The notes beneath the pieces are model-generated. The model was given only the letters and a program-made list of their open reading frames with translations. It did not search any database and was not told the DNA's origin. Of a stretch of DNA of 64,000 nt, positions 16,105-23,670 are shown piece after piece (positions within the stretch are counted from its first letter, which is position 1; each line of letters begins with the position of its first letter). The DNA lies in NCBI GenBank assembly GCA_902785695.1, contig CACZZQ010000006.1:25646-89645 (forward strand). Reading direction: 5' to 3'. A program made the translations under genes and the position numbers. The stretch comes from an uncultured Prevotellaceae bacterium. Lineage in GTDB: Bacteria; Bacteroidota; Bacteroidia; Bacteroidales; Bacteroidaceae.

Positions 16105-16623
16105 ATGAAGTTAAAAACCATTCTTCCCGTGTTGCTGTTATGGATAACGGCAACGTGTGCGTTGGCAGAAGAAACGGCTTCCTCACTGTTTGTCTATCTG
16201 AAAGACGGCAGCAAGGCGGAGTTTGTCTTGCCCATTAAGAAACCTTCTGTGAATTGTGAAAAGGGCGTGATGTACGTCTACAACAATGGTGATGATTATG
16301 GAAACGGTAGCTACTCCGTGGCTTTTCAGCGCGATGAGGTGGACTACCTGAAAGTGGACAAGCAGGAAATCCTGATGACTATTGATAAAGTTCAGAACGA
16401 CGAGCCGCGCATCCGTTTCGACCTGACCCGCAAGGGCGTGGTGAGCATCAGCGGCTTGCAGGGTACTGACCGCATCCAAGTATTCGGACTTGACGGTAAG
16501 AGCATCAATGCAGCTATTAGCCGTCACGACGGCGAGGCTACGGTAGATCTGACCCAACAGCGGCACGGTGTCTACGTGGTGAGTGTGAACAAGAGTTTTT
16601 CATTTAAATTGATGAAGCCATGA
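16105..16623 (+). CDS. Exported protein with C-terminal sorting-like domain
   Basis: A 172-residue protein with a clear signal peptide (MKLKTILPVLLLWITATCALA). The middle (LFVYLKDGSKAEFVLP ... VDYLKVDKQEI) is the small beta motif often seen at the N-terminus of Prevotella exported proteins. The last 70 residues (GVVSISGLQGTDRIQVFGLDGK ... HGVYVVSVNKSFSFKLMKP) resemble a type IX secretion type-A sorting domain, so surface delivery is likely. It overlaps the next gene by 4 bp (ATGA). I recognise no catalytic motif. It may be an accessory or adhesive component of the surface system encoded by the three-gene operon. Confidence 0.65.
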   Translation: MKLKTILPVLLLWITATCALAEETASSLFVYLKDGSKAEFVLPIKKPSVNCEKGVMYVYNNGDDYGNGSYSVAFQRDEVDYLKVDKQEILMTIDKVQNDEPRIRFDLTRKGVVSISGLQGTDRIQVFGLDGKSINAAISRHDGEATVDLTQQRHGVYVVSVNKSFSFKLMKP

Positions 16624-18476
16624 ACAGACTGCTACTTTCAATAGCTGCGGCTGCACTCTCGATGACAGCCTCGGCACAGTATATCCTCGTGAACGATGAA
16701 CTGCCTATACCTGCCAGTGAGGTGGAGAAGATTACCTATGAGCAGGATGACCAGTTCGATGCATCGTTGCTGCCTGGCAGTATTGCCAGCGATGCGAAGA
16801 TTTCCCTTTTCAGTCAGGCTCTTAAGTTGACGGGGTTGGCAGATACCTTGCGAACCTATATCTATGATAACTACCAGAGGGATATTGATAAATACTATTA
16901 CAAGTCACACGTGTGGAATGAAATAGCTTGGTATAATGAAAACCGCTTCAAGGCATTCACCGTCTTTGCTGAGACCGACTCTGCACTGGCAGCCAATGGC
17001 ATCAGCAATCTGGATCAGTTGAAGGCATACGCCAAGCAGGTCTATGATGAGTCTTACCCTGAGGATGCCTCGGTGAGCGATTATACCGACCGCCGTAACT
17101 CGCTGAATCGCTTCGTGGCCTATCACATTCTGCCTCACGGCAGTTCCTACTGGTACTTGACTGCCTACGACGGTAAGCAGTCGAATTTCTGGATAAATAC
17201 CAGGTTGGCTGATATGTCGGCTTGGTATGCCACTCTGATGCCTTACGGTTCGCTGAAGTGCAGCTATCCGATGATTGGAACTGACAGCGGTATTTACCTG
17301 AACCGCAGGGGTGTGGGTCATCGGCCCGACAAGTATGGCAAGCAGATACGTGGTGCCAAGGTGTTGGCTGATGGTGAGCTGGGCTTCGACCACCAGTGCT
17401 TCAACGGCTACTATTTCCATATCGACAGTTTGCTGGTTTACGATAAGAAGACCCGCGAGGATGTACTCAGCACAGAACTGTGGCGTGTGGACTTCAAGAC
17501 CCTCTGCCCGGATATCATGAACAATGCCGAGGAGTTGCGTGGCAACTATATGGTAGACGATGATATGTCTTCTTTTAATGACAATCCAAATCCTGTAAAC
17601 GGACGCAACTATATCTATAAATGGGACTGCATGGAGAATATCCAGAGTAATACGACCAGAAACAATCAGGGATTGATACATCGCAGAGCTCACATCAACT
17701 TCTGGTCGTGGCAGGGCGACGAGGTGAATATCTTCGGCGACTACGACTTTACCATTAAACTGCCGCCGTTGCCTCCCGCTGAATGGGAAATCAGAATGGG
17801 AATCTGTGCCTTTCCTACCAGAGGTGCTGCAAGGATTTATCTGAATGGCGTACCGATGATAGACTCGCTTAATATGTCTCACGATTATTATGGTGTTGAT
17901 GTGCCGTTTGGAAACCATCCTTTGAAAACGGAAATACTTGACTATATGGCTAAGCATGTTTTTATGGTGGAGTATGATTCTATAGAGCGAAGCTATTTGG
18001 TGACAGACCTTAAGACAAATGAAAAAATATGGATGGTTAAAGATCCCTACGATAAAAGAAAGACCTCTTCATGGTCAAATACGTACACTTACAATGGCGT
18101 ATTAGCACAAGAACGTATCGATAAAAATAGTTTTAGTGGTCGTAATCCAGATACAGATGATTATGCTGATTGGTCGCAGAGAGCCTATGAATATAGGGAA
18201 CAGGCTTTGATTGAGGTCGTTTCCGACCATCCAAAGTGCATGCACGGACCTCGTGAGTGTACCTTAGGACAAGGGGGGTGGAACAGTTTTGCTGATCAGG
18301 TAGGGCTTGTGAGATTTCCGCTTGGAAGAATCTATACCGACGGAAAGCATGATAACTACCTGCGGATAGAAAACTTGCCTCTGCCTTATGTCGTCACTAA
18401 CACAGAGGCTCAGTTCGACTACTTTGAGTTCGTACCCAAGTTCGTTTACGATAATCAGGAAATACCAGAAGAATAA
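16620..18476 (+). CDS. Exported FAS1 (fasciclin)-like domain protein
   Basis: A 618-residue exported protein with a signal peptide (MNRLLLSIAAAALSMTASAQ). Around residues 110-175 the sequence FKAFTVFAETDSAL and LNRFVAYHILPHG matches the two conserved boxes of fasciclin (FAS1) domains, usually found in cell-surface adhesion proteins. The rest (about 180-618) has no domain I recognise; it is rich in Tyr, Trp and Asp and includes PLPPAEWEIRMGICAFPTRGAARIYLNG, suggesting a beta-sandwich. Short relatives of its N-terminal phrase (VEKITYEQ) occur in both neighbouring genes. It is coupled to the preceding gene by an ATGA overlap and followed 20 bp later by the third gene of the operon. Confidence 0.65.
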   Translation: MNRLLLSIAAAALSMTASAQYILVNDELPIPASEVEKITYEQDDQFDASLLPGSIASDAKISLFSQALKLTGLADTLRTYIYDNYQRDIDKYYYKSHVWNEIAWYNENRFKAFTVFAETDSALAANGISNLDQLKAYAKQVYDESYPEDASVSDYTDRRNSLNRFVAYHILPHGSSYWYLTAYDGKQSNFWINTRLADMSAWYATLMPYGSLKCSYPMIGTDSGIYLNRRGVGHRPDKYGKQIRGAKVLADGELGFDHQCFNGYYFHIDSLLVYDKKTREDVLSTELWRVDFKTLCPDIMNNAEELRGNYMVDDDMSSFNDNPNPVNGRNYIYKWDCMENIQSNTTRNNQGLIHRRAHINFWSWQGDEVNIFGDYDFTIKLPPLPPAEWEIRMGICAFPTRGAARIYLNGVPMIDSLNMSHDYYGVDVPFGNHPLKTEILDYMAKHVFMVEYDSIERSYLVTDLKTNEKIWMVKDPYDKRKTSSWSNTYTYNGVLAQERIDKNSFSGRNPDTDDYADWSQRAYEYREQALIEVVSDHPKCMHGPRECTLGQGGWNSFADQVGLVRFPLGRIYTDGKHDNYLRIENLPLPYVVTNTEAQFDYFEFVPKFVYDNQEIPEE

Positions 18477-18496
18477 ACATGAGGAGGAAACAAACG

Positions 18497-19969
18497 ATGA
18501 AAACAAAGACTATATTTTTGACCGCAGCCTTATTGGGATGTTTTATCGGTTCTGCGGCACAGGATGTCACTGTTCTGCACATGAAAGACGGAACCACCAA
18601 ACGCTATATGAATGGTGTTAAATGGAAAACGTCGATGGAGTTCTATGAGCACACGCCTGCCGCTACTGTGACTTCCCCTTCCTATGGTTCTACGACACAT
18701 GAGAATGGCTATCAATATGACTGGGGCGTAACACAAGTGCTGAAACTCGACGGCGATTATTTGGTTGGCTTATTCTGGCAAGACGAAGTGCCTGAGAATT
18801 TCCAAGCCCAGCATGGTGTGTGCTTCGGTACAGAGCCAGGCTTGACAGTGGATAACTGTCAAGAGAAAATGTATTATTCTAAAGGTGCGAATGTGACTTT
18901 TAGTAGTGTGTCTGATATGAATCGCTCCCATTATATGTGGATAGGTCCGAGGAAATCCGGGAATTTGAGGATGTCTATTGATAATTATAGGTGGCTTGAG
19001 TCGAGAGATACTCTTAACTATATCAATATACCTCTGGAGATAGGCCAGACATACTATTATCGCACATTCTCAGAAGGCATGATTAACGAAGCTGGTCAGG
19101 AAAAGACGGTAGTGTTCTATGGGGAAGAGCGTAGCTTCCGTGTGCCGCGAGTGATGAGGGATTTCGAATATTTTGCCTATCCTTGTGCTACTAAAGAGGC
19201 TTTGACTGCTTTTGCTAACGCGCATTTAGATAGTCTCCCCGCTCCTACATGGCAACGGTTGGAACCGCTATGGAACAAATGGCGTGCTACGGACGAGGGC
19301 AAGAACTATGACCTCAGTGCCGACATTACTTCGGAGAAGTTCGATGACGGCACGGGTTATCGTCTAAACCGCATTCCTGATGAGTTCTATACGTGGGCGG
19401 CAAACCGCGAGATTGTCATCGATGCGTTTGAAGGACTGGCTGAAGTAAGCAAGTATTATGATAAAAATACCAAGGATTCTGTTTCAACTGCTTTGGAATA
19501 CAGGGTTACCAATGTTGATCCCAAATGGGGAGTGCCAGGTGGAAAGTATATCCGCTATGTACCTGCGAATACGACAGTTAGTCCCAAGATAATCTATAGG
19601 AGTGATGAGGTGATGGCCGGTGTGAAATATAAAATTCAATTTAACTTTGCGCCTGAGACGGATGAATTCGCAACTGATATGGATTTACGTCCTACGAAAG
19701 TAAGAATTGGTGCAAAGGCTCCTTCTGAAAATAGATTTCAACGTATTGCTTTTCCTGATGGCAAACAATATCTTGAGGTTTCAGCAACTGAAGCGACTGT
19801 TTGTGAAATCCAGGATTTTGTAATGACGGCTATGGGATTGGAATTGCAATATGAACATAATGTCTCAGTTATTGACATGAAAGCAGATGCAAACAAGCCT
19901 GACAAAATTATTTATAACCGAATTCTTCGTATCGCGGAAATCCGACTCATTCCTATGAAGGACGAGTAG
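18497..19969 (+). CDS. Exported protein of unknown function
   Basis: 490 residues from the ATG at 18497, which I prefer over the in-frame ATG at 18479. It is preceded by a strong AGGAGGA ribosome-binding site, and the protein then starts directly with a signal peptide (MKTKTIFLTAALLGCFIGSAAQ). The N-terminal mature sequence VTVLHMKDGTTKRYMNGVKW repeats the DGT/DGS motif of the first gene in the operon. The body has a stretch resembling fibronectin-like surface modules (IGQTYYYRTFSEG) and a C-terminal part with VKYKIQFNFAPETDE that looks like a jelly-roll. I do not recognise a named family. Last gene of the operon, followed by a hairpin terminator. Confidence 0.6.
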   Translation: MKTKTIFLTAALLGCFIGSAAQDVTVLHMKDGTTKRYMNGVKWKTSMEFYEHTPAATVTSPSYGSTTHENGYQYDWGVTQVLKLDGDYLVGLFWQDEVPENFQAQHGVCFGTEPGLTVDNCQEKMYYSKGANVTFSSVSDMNRSHYMWIGPRKSGNLRMSIDNYRWLESRDTLNYINIPLEIGQTYYYRTFSEGMINEAGQEKTVVFYGEERSFRVPRVMRDFEYFAYPCATKEALTAFANAHLDSLPAPTWQRLEPLWNKWRATDEGKNYDLSADITSEKFDDGTGYRLNRIPDEFYTWAANREIVIDAFEGLAEVSKYYDKNTKDSVSTALEYRVTNVDPKWGVPGGKYIRYVPANTTVSPKIIYRSDEVMAGVKYKIQFNFAPETDEFATDMDLRPTKVRIGAKAPSENRFQRIAFPDGKQYLEVSATEATVCEIQDFVMTAMGLELQYEHNVSVIDMKADANKPDKIIYNRILRIAEIRLIPMKDE

Positions 19970-20001
19970 GGCTTTCTCTCCGCTCTTTTTATCCCTTATG
20001 A

Positions 20002-20032
20002 GCCGGCATCTGTTATGGATGTCGGCTTTCTT
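20002..20032 (+). terminator. Rho-independent terminator
   Basis: Stem GCCGGCATC / GATGTCGGC (20002-20010 and 20018-20026) with a 7-nt loop and a T-rich tail, just after the exported-protein operon. Confidence 0.85.
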
Positions 20033-20093
20033 TAGCACTGCCTGTTTTAAATTATAGCTATAATTATCTCTGGGTATGCCTTCCTTCGTTTTT

Positions 20094-20154
20094 AATTCTG
20101 GCCAAAATTTATTAAATTCTGGCCAGAATTAAAAAAATAATGGCCAGAATTTTA
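20094..20154. repeat. Three TGGCCA palindromes at an exact 21-bp period
   Basis: Copies centred at 20101.5, 20122.5 and 20143.5. The middle one is a perfect 16-bp palindrome, AATTCTGGCCAGAATT; the outer two are one-sided variants. It lies between the terminator of the exported-protein operon and the 3' end of vapC. Two helical turns between copies puts all three on one face of the DNA, as expected for cooperative protein binding. Confidence 0.85.
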
Positions 20155-20181
20155 ATTTGCTAAAATAATAAGTGGATGATT

Positions 20182-20604
20182 TTAATGTTCCATCCAGCTC
20201 TCAATCTTAAGGCCTTCAATTCGACAGAAGTGGTCGATATTGTCAGTGACTACCGTAAGCCCCTCCTCCATGGCATGTTCGGCAATTAATATGTCGAATT
20301 CGTCAATCATTATCCCTTTGCTCTTTAAAAAGTGCTTGATGCGTCCGTATTGCTCACCCTTTGCTGAAAGATCAACAACGGTGAAGTTTTCAAGTAGCTT
20401 ATTAATCTTTTTGATTTCCTTTTCGTAATATTCCTTCTTCCTTTCCTTTGCAAGTTGCGCCCCATAATATAGTTCATGCAAAGAAATAACCGACATACAA
20501 CATTTACTGGCACCTACTTCTAAAATATGTTGAATGACTGAAGGTGTGCCTTCGAGAAACTCTATCAAGACATTTGTGTCAAGAAGATATTGTCTATTTG
20601 TCAT
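20182..20604 (-). CDS. vapC: PIN-domain ribonuclease toxin (VapC-like)
   Basis: A 140-residue PIN-domain protein, counted from the ATG at 20604 (MTNRQYLLDTNVLIEFLEG). That start fits the family length and overlaps the upstream partner by 11 bp. Conserved acidic residues of the metal site are all present: Asp9 (LLDTN), Glu44 (LHELYYG), Asp104 (DEFDILIAEH) and Asp121/Asp124 (VVTDNIDHF). VapC toxins cleave specific tRNAs or rRNA and are held inactive by a cognate antitoxin. Gene order (antitoxin first, overlapping toxin) agrees. Unusual TGGCCA palindromes lie beyond its 3' end. Confidence 0.9.
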   Translation of the reverse strand: MTNRQYLLDTNVLIEFLEGTPSVIQHILEVGASKCCMSVISLHELYYGAQLAKERKKEYYEKEIKKINKLLENFTVVDLSAKGEQYGRIKHFLKSKGIMIDEFDILIAEHAMEEGLTVVTDNIDHFCRIEGLKIESWMEH

Positions 20605-20863
20605 TGCCGTACTTATATTTGATATCACGAAGTCCAAAGTTGTGGCTCTCCCGTAGTAAGTGTTTTTTTTCTTCAGCACCTATTTCACCTTCGTAGCGTA
20701 ATGCCATCAGTTCGCGCACCCACTCTTCGTCTCGCTTCCGCTCCTTTGCCCTTTCTGTTTCCTCTGGCTCCACAAGATGCTCTGCAAGCCACTTGCGGTC
20801 GCTGTAAGAAAGAGAAAGACCTTTTATGTAAGTCCAAAGATTGTTTAATGCTGTTGTACTCAT
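20594..20863 (-). CDS. Probable antitoxin of the VapC-like toxin
   Basis: An 89-residue protein from the ATG at 20863 (MSTTALNNLWTYIKGLSLSY). The longer frame reading is excluded because the -7 promoter element (20887-20894) would place the transcript start inside it. It is strongly charged, with the segment EETERAKERKRDEEWVRELM. The N-terminus could be a small DNA-binding or dimerisation unit (LSYSDRKWLAEHL), the C-terminus the toxin-wrapping tail (SHNFGLRDIKYKYGNDK). I do not recognise the antitoxin family; the role is assigned from its position directly before and overlapping vapC. Confidence 0.7.
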   Translation of the reverse strand: MSTTALNNLWTYIKGLSLSYSDRKWLAEHLVEPEETERAKERKRDEEWVRELMALRYEGEIGAEEKKHLLRESHNFGLRDIKYKYGNDK

Positions 20864-20886
20864 AATCCGTTTTTTATGATTTGCCG

Positions 20887-20894
20887 CAAAGGTA
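20887..20894 (-). promoter_or_regulatory. -7 element of the toxin-antitoxin operon
   Basis: TACCTTTG on the minus strand, 23 bp before the antitoxin ATG. No -33 match is seen; the inverted repeat at 20919-20963 starts just upstream. Confidence 0.65.
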
Positions 20895-20918
20895 ATAAAA
20901 ATACTTCGTCCGTTCATA

Positions 20919-20963
20919 GAACTCGGCCAAAATTAACAAAATTTATTCGTTTTGGCTGAGTTC
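20919..20963. repeat. Inverted repeat upstream of the toxin-antitoxin operon
   Basis: GAACTCGGCCAAAA (20919-20932) and its inverted copy (20950-20963) match at 13 of 14 bases, with a 17-bp AT-rich centre. The inner GGCCAAAATT is shared with the 21-bp repeats at the other end of the module. Possible antitoxin operator or boundary of a mobile unit. Confidence 0.7.
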
Positions 20964-20972
20964 CGGGGTGGA

Positions 20973-21704
20973 CTATTTCCCTAAGAAATTGCGTTCCAGA
21001 TACTCGTTGAACTGGTCTTTATAGAGGTCGCCTACGGGCAGGCTGGTGTCGGCATCGAGGATGACGCGGTTCTTGTTGACCTCCTGAATCTTCCGAAGGT
21101 TCACGATATAGGAGCGGTGGATGCGCATGAAGAGGGTGGAGGGCAGGTATTCCTCCATCTTTTTCATTGAGAGCAGGGTGATGACGGGCTTCTGACCCGC
21201 GAGGTGTATCTTCAGGTATTCGCTCATGCCCTCTACGTAGCGTATGTCGGCTATGGCGATGCGCACCACGCGGTAGTCGGTCTTCACGAAGATAGTGCCG
21301 TCGGCCTGCACGGGGCTGCTCTGCTGCCGGGGCGTGTTCTGATGGCGCAGGTTATGCTGTTCCTGCACTTTCATGGCGGCACGCAGGAAATCGTTCATGC
21401 CGAAGGGCTTCAAGAGATAGTCTACGGCGTTGACCTTATAACCCTCGACGGCATACTCAGAGTAGGCGGTGGTGAACACGATGAGGGGCGGCGCAGCCAG
21501 CTGGCGTACGAAGTCCATGCCGCTGAGGTCGGGCATATTGATGTCGCAGAAAATGGCATCCACCACGTCGTGCTCCAGGATCTGTCGGGCTTCCAATGCG
21601 CTGTGGCACTGGCCTGTGAGCGAAAGGAAGGGTACCTTGTTGATATATGTGACTAACTGGCGCAGGGCCAAGGGTTCATCGTCGATAGCAAGAACTTTAA
21701 TCAT
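20973..21704 (-). CDS. LytTR-family response regulator
   Basis: A 243-residue response regulator of the LytR/AlgR class. Residues 1-120 are a receiver domain with acidic pocket Asp8/Asp9, phospho-acceptor Asp54 (FCDINMPD) and Lys99 (LLKPF). Residues about 140-240 are a LytTR DNA-binding domain (IRYVEGMSEYLKIHL, FMRIHRSYIVN). It is encoded 45 bp after the LytS-type kinase gene on the same strand, forming a two-component pair. The 45-bp gap is itself a G-rich tandem repeat. Targets are not evident. Its C-terminal end is close to the inverted repeat that precedes the toxin-antitoxin operon. Confidence 0.92.
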   Translation of the reverse strand: MIKVLAIDDEPLALRQLVTYINKVPFLSLTGQCHSALEARQILEHDVVDAIFCDINMPDLSGMDFVRQLAAPPLIVFTTAYSEYAVEGYKVNAVDYLLKPFGMNDFLRAAMKVQEQHNLRHQNTPRQQSSPVQADGTIFVKTDYRVVRIAIADIRYVEGMSEYLKIHLAGQKPVITLLSMKKMEEYLPSTLFMRIHRSYIVNLRKIQEVNKNRVILDADTSLPVGDLYKDQFNEYLERNFLGK

Positions 21705-21749
21705 CGTTTGGGGGCTTGGGGGATTGGTCGTTTGGGGGTTTGGGGGAGG
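21705..21749. repeat. G-rich tandem repeat between kinase and regulator genes
   Basis: Units of CGTTTGGGGG / TTTGGGGG repeat across the whole intergenic gap. The 17-mer GATTGGTCGTTTGGGGG (21722-21738) recurs inside the adjacent kinase gene at 22437-22453. Confidence 0.75.
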
Positions 21750-22820
21750 TTAGATGGGCAGTGAGAGTTCGATGGTGTAGGTGTCGCTTTCATCCTTGAT
21801 GTCGAGGGTATAGGTGCTGCCGTAGATGAGCTGCAGGCGTTTCTTTACGTTTTGCAGGCCTACGCCTCCGTGACGGTCTTCGCCCTGAGGCACTTTGCTG
21901 TTGCGGCAGTGGAAGTGCAGATGGCTGTCGGCAATCTGTATGCTGATGTCGATAAAGGAGTGCTGCCGGTAGCTCACGCCGTGCTTGAAGGCGTTCTCCA
22001 CGAAGGTGATCATCATCAGCGGTGGGATGTCGCGGTCGGGAATCACTTGGGGAATGTCCACCCGGATGTCCACCTGGTCGGCTACGCGCAGACGCATCAG
22101 TTGGATATAGTTGTCCAGGAAAACCAGCTCGCGGCGCAGGGATACCTTTTGCTTGGAACCTTCATAGAGTACGAAGCGCATGATCTTAGACAGTTCCACG
22201 ATGGTTTCCTTGGCCTGCTCAGGGTCGATGTCTACGAGGGCGTGGATGTTGTTGAGCGTGTTCATCAGGAAGTGGGGGTTGATCTGATACTTCAGATACT
22301 CTAACTGCTGTTCCAGGTTCTCGCGCTCCAGCTTCTCTAATCGTTCACGGTCGCGGCTCTGACGGAAGTAATACTTCGCGCCAAGGTTCATGCCTATCAT
22401 CAGGAAGAAGATGATGGCTGAAGCTACGTCGTGGTCGATTGGTCGTTTGGGGGGGTGGTCGTTTTTTGGGGGGAGACGGTGTGCTTGGTGGAAATGTGGG
22501 GGGCGAGGCTCGTGGGTGGGCTTGTTGACGCACTGCACAACGATGAAGGCCGAGAGGAGCAAGGCAATGCCAACGCCATAGTACACCCGCTGCTTGCGAT
22601 ACACTATCAGGGGAGCCAGCAGATAGTTGTGGATAAGGAATACAACAAGAAAGACGCAGTACTGCCGCCAGATGTGCCAGATCTCATGCCAGGGAAAGTC
22701 TGAGGAAGTCTGAGAACTGGTGTACTCGATATAGGTACTGAGCAGCGGAGCTATGAACAGGATGAGCCATAGCACCAGATAAAGGACTGGTTCTTTCTTT
22801 CGGTTCTTGTGTAATTCCAT
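21750..22820 (-). CDS. LytS/YehU-type sensor histidine kinase
   Basis: A 356-residue membrane kinase. The start is the ATG at 22820 (MELHKNRKKE); the -7 element at 22845-22852 rules out the upstream TTG. Four hydrophobic segments lie at about 11-30, 55-74, 80-98 and 133-150, followed by a coiled coil (RERLEKLERENLEQQLEYLK) and the His_kinase motif INPHFLMNTLN with His183. A HATPase_c domain follows (FVENAFKHG N-box; GVGLQNVKKRL G-box). Between helices 3 and 4, residues about 100-131 are a Pro/His-rich insert largely built from a G-rich repeat. It works with the LytTR regulator encoded downstream; the signal is unknown. Confidence 0.9.
   Translation of the reverse strand: MELHKNRKKEPVLYLVLWLILFIAPLLSTYIEYTSSQTSSDFPWHEIWHIWRQYCVFLVVFLIHNYLLAPLIVYRKQRVYYGVGIALLLSAFIVVQCVNKPTHEPRPPHFHQAHRLPPKNDHPPKRPIDHDVASAIIFFLMIGMNLGAKYYFRQSRDRERLEKLERENLEQQLEYLKYQINPHFLMNTLNNIHALVDIDPEQAKETIVELSKIMRFVLYEGSKQKVSLRRELVFLDNYIQLMRLRVADQVDIRVDIPQVIPDRDIPPLMMITFVENAFKHGVSYRQHSFIDISIQIADSHLHFHCRNSKVPQGEDRHGGVGLQNVKKRLQLIYGSTYTLDIKDESDTYTIELSLPI
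22432..22474. repeat. G-rich tandem repeat inside the kinase gene
   Basis: GGTCGATT/GGTCGTTT units with G-runs. It shares a 17-bp identity with 21722-21738 in the same orientation. Read on the minus strand it encodes the Pro-rich loop PPKNDHPPKRPIDHD. Confidence 0.75.
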
Positions 22821-22844
22821 ATTCAATTTGTCGTTTTTATGGTG

Positions 22845-22852
22845 CAAAGATA
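22845..22852 (-). promoter_or_regulatory. -7 element of the two-component operon
   Basis: TATCTTTG on the minus strand; it fixes the kinase start at 22820 with a leader of about 18 nt. Confidence 0.65.
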
Positions 22853-22914
22853 ACCATAAAAGGGAATCGGGGCTAATCCGTTCAACGAATGCCCCGATTC
22901 TTTCAGTAAAAGGA

Positions 22915-23523
22915 TTAGAGTCCTACAGACTTCAGTGCCTTGCTGGCAGCCTCGTTGACCTCCTTGTTGGCTTTCTCGGCGGCTTTATTCACCTCGTCGT
23001 TAGCCTTCTGTGTTGCCTCGTTCACCTTGTCGGTAGCGGCCTGCTTGGCAGCGTCAACCTGCTCGTTGACGGCATTCTCGGCACTTTCCTGCAGTTCGGC
23101 AGCCTTGTCGATGGCAGCCTCTTCAATCGTCTCGGGCAGTTGCTCGGCATTGTCGATGACGCTCTGTCCGGCAGTCAGCGCATTGATGAGCACGTCGGCA
23201 GGAGCCTCTGTCAGTGAGGTGACGATGTCCTCAGCCACAGCATTGTCGCCTACGGCAGCGACGATCTTCTCCTGATTCTCCTTCAGGAACTCCTGGACTT
23301 TGCTGATATAGGTCTTGGCAGCCTCTGGGTTCTCTGCTACGAGTTCGGCAATCTTGGTCTTGACATCAGTCAGTGTGGCCTGCAATGCGCTGGCATCGCC
23401 AGATTCCAACTCAGCTTTCAGGTTCTCGATAACGGTAGTGGCCTCGTCGGCCTTGGGAGTCTCACTGCATGAAGCAAAGCCCAAAGTCAGGGCAGCAACA
23501 GCTGCAAATAATAACTTTCTCAT
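22915..23523 (-). CDS. Ala-rich coiled-coil lipoprotein
   Basis: A 202-residue exported lipoprotein: the signal peptide MRKLLFAAVAALTLGFASCS ends in a lipobox with Cys19. The mature part is almost entirely helical. Residues about 125-195 repeat an amphipathic pattern of Ala, Lys, Asn and Glu (VNEATQKANDEVNKAAEKAN, KEVNEAASKA) with roughly 11-residue periodicity, reminiscent of apolipoprotein or LEA-like helices. No catalytic motif. Monocistronic, with its own promoter. A structural or envelope-spacing role is plausible but unproven. Confidence 0.75.
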   Translation of the reverse strand: MRKLLFAAVAALTLGFASCSETPKADEATTVIENLKAELESGDASALQATLTDVKTKIAELVAENPEAAKTYISKVQEFLKENQEKIVAAVGDNAVAEDIVTSLTEAPADVLINALTAGQSVIDNAEQLPETIEEAAIDKAAELQESAENAVNEQVDAAKQAATDKVNEATQKANDEVNKAAEKANKEVNEAASKALKSVGL

Positions 23524-23568
23524 AATTAATAAAAATTAAAGTGGTTAATAAAACATTCATTTCGTCGG

Positions 23569-23600
23569 CAAATTTATGAAATTCTGCGGAAACAGACAAA
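23569..23600 (-). promoter_or_regulatory. Promoter of the Ala-rich lipoprotein gene
   Basis: Minus-strand TTTG (23597-23600) and TAAATTTG (23569-23576), 20-bp spacer. Confidence 0.75.
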
Positions 23601-23616
23601 AAAAATCAAAAAATCC

Positions 23617-23647
23617 TTTGCCTTTATAAATAAATTTACTACTTTTG
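23617..23647 (+). promoter_or_regulatory. Promoter of the ROK-menI-menF-menD operon
   Basis: TTTG (23617-23620) and TACTTTTG (23640-23647), 19-bp spacer, 23 bp before the ROK start codon. Confidence 0.75.
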
Positions 23648-23670
23648 CCATACTTTACTCATATAAAACT

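Noticed and set aside
16905-17957. A 350-codon minus-strand open frame inside the FAS1-like gene
   Set aside because: Antisense shadow of a gene with signal peptide and operon context; no recognisable protein features.
20094-20154. CRISPR-like array
   Set aside because: Only three palindromic units with no distinct spacers and no cas genes nearby.
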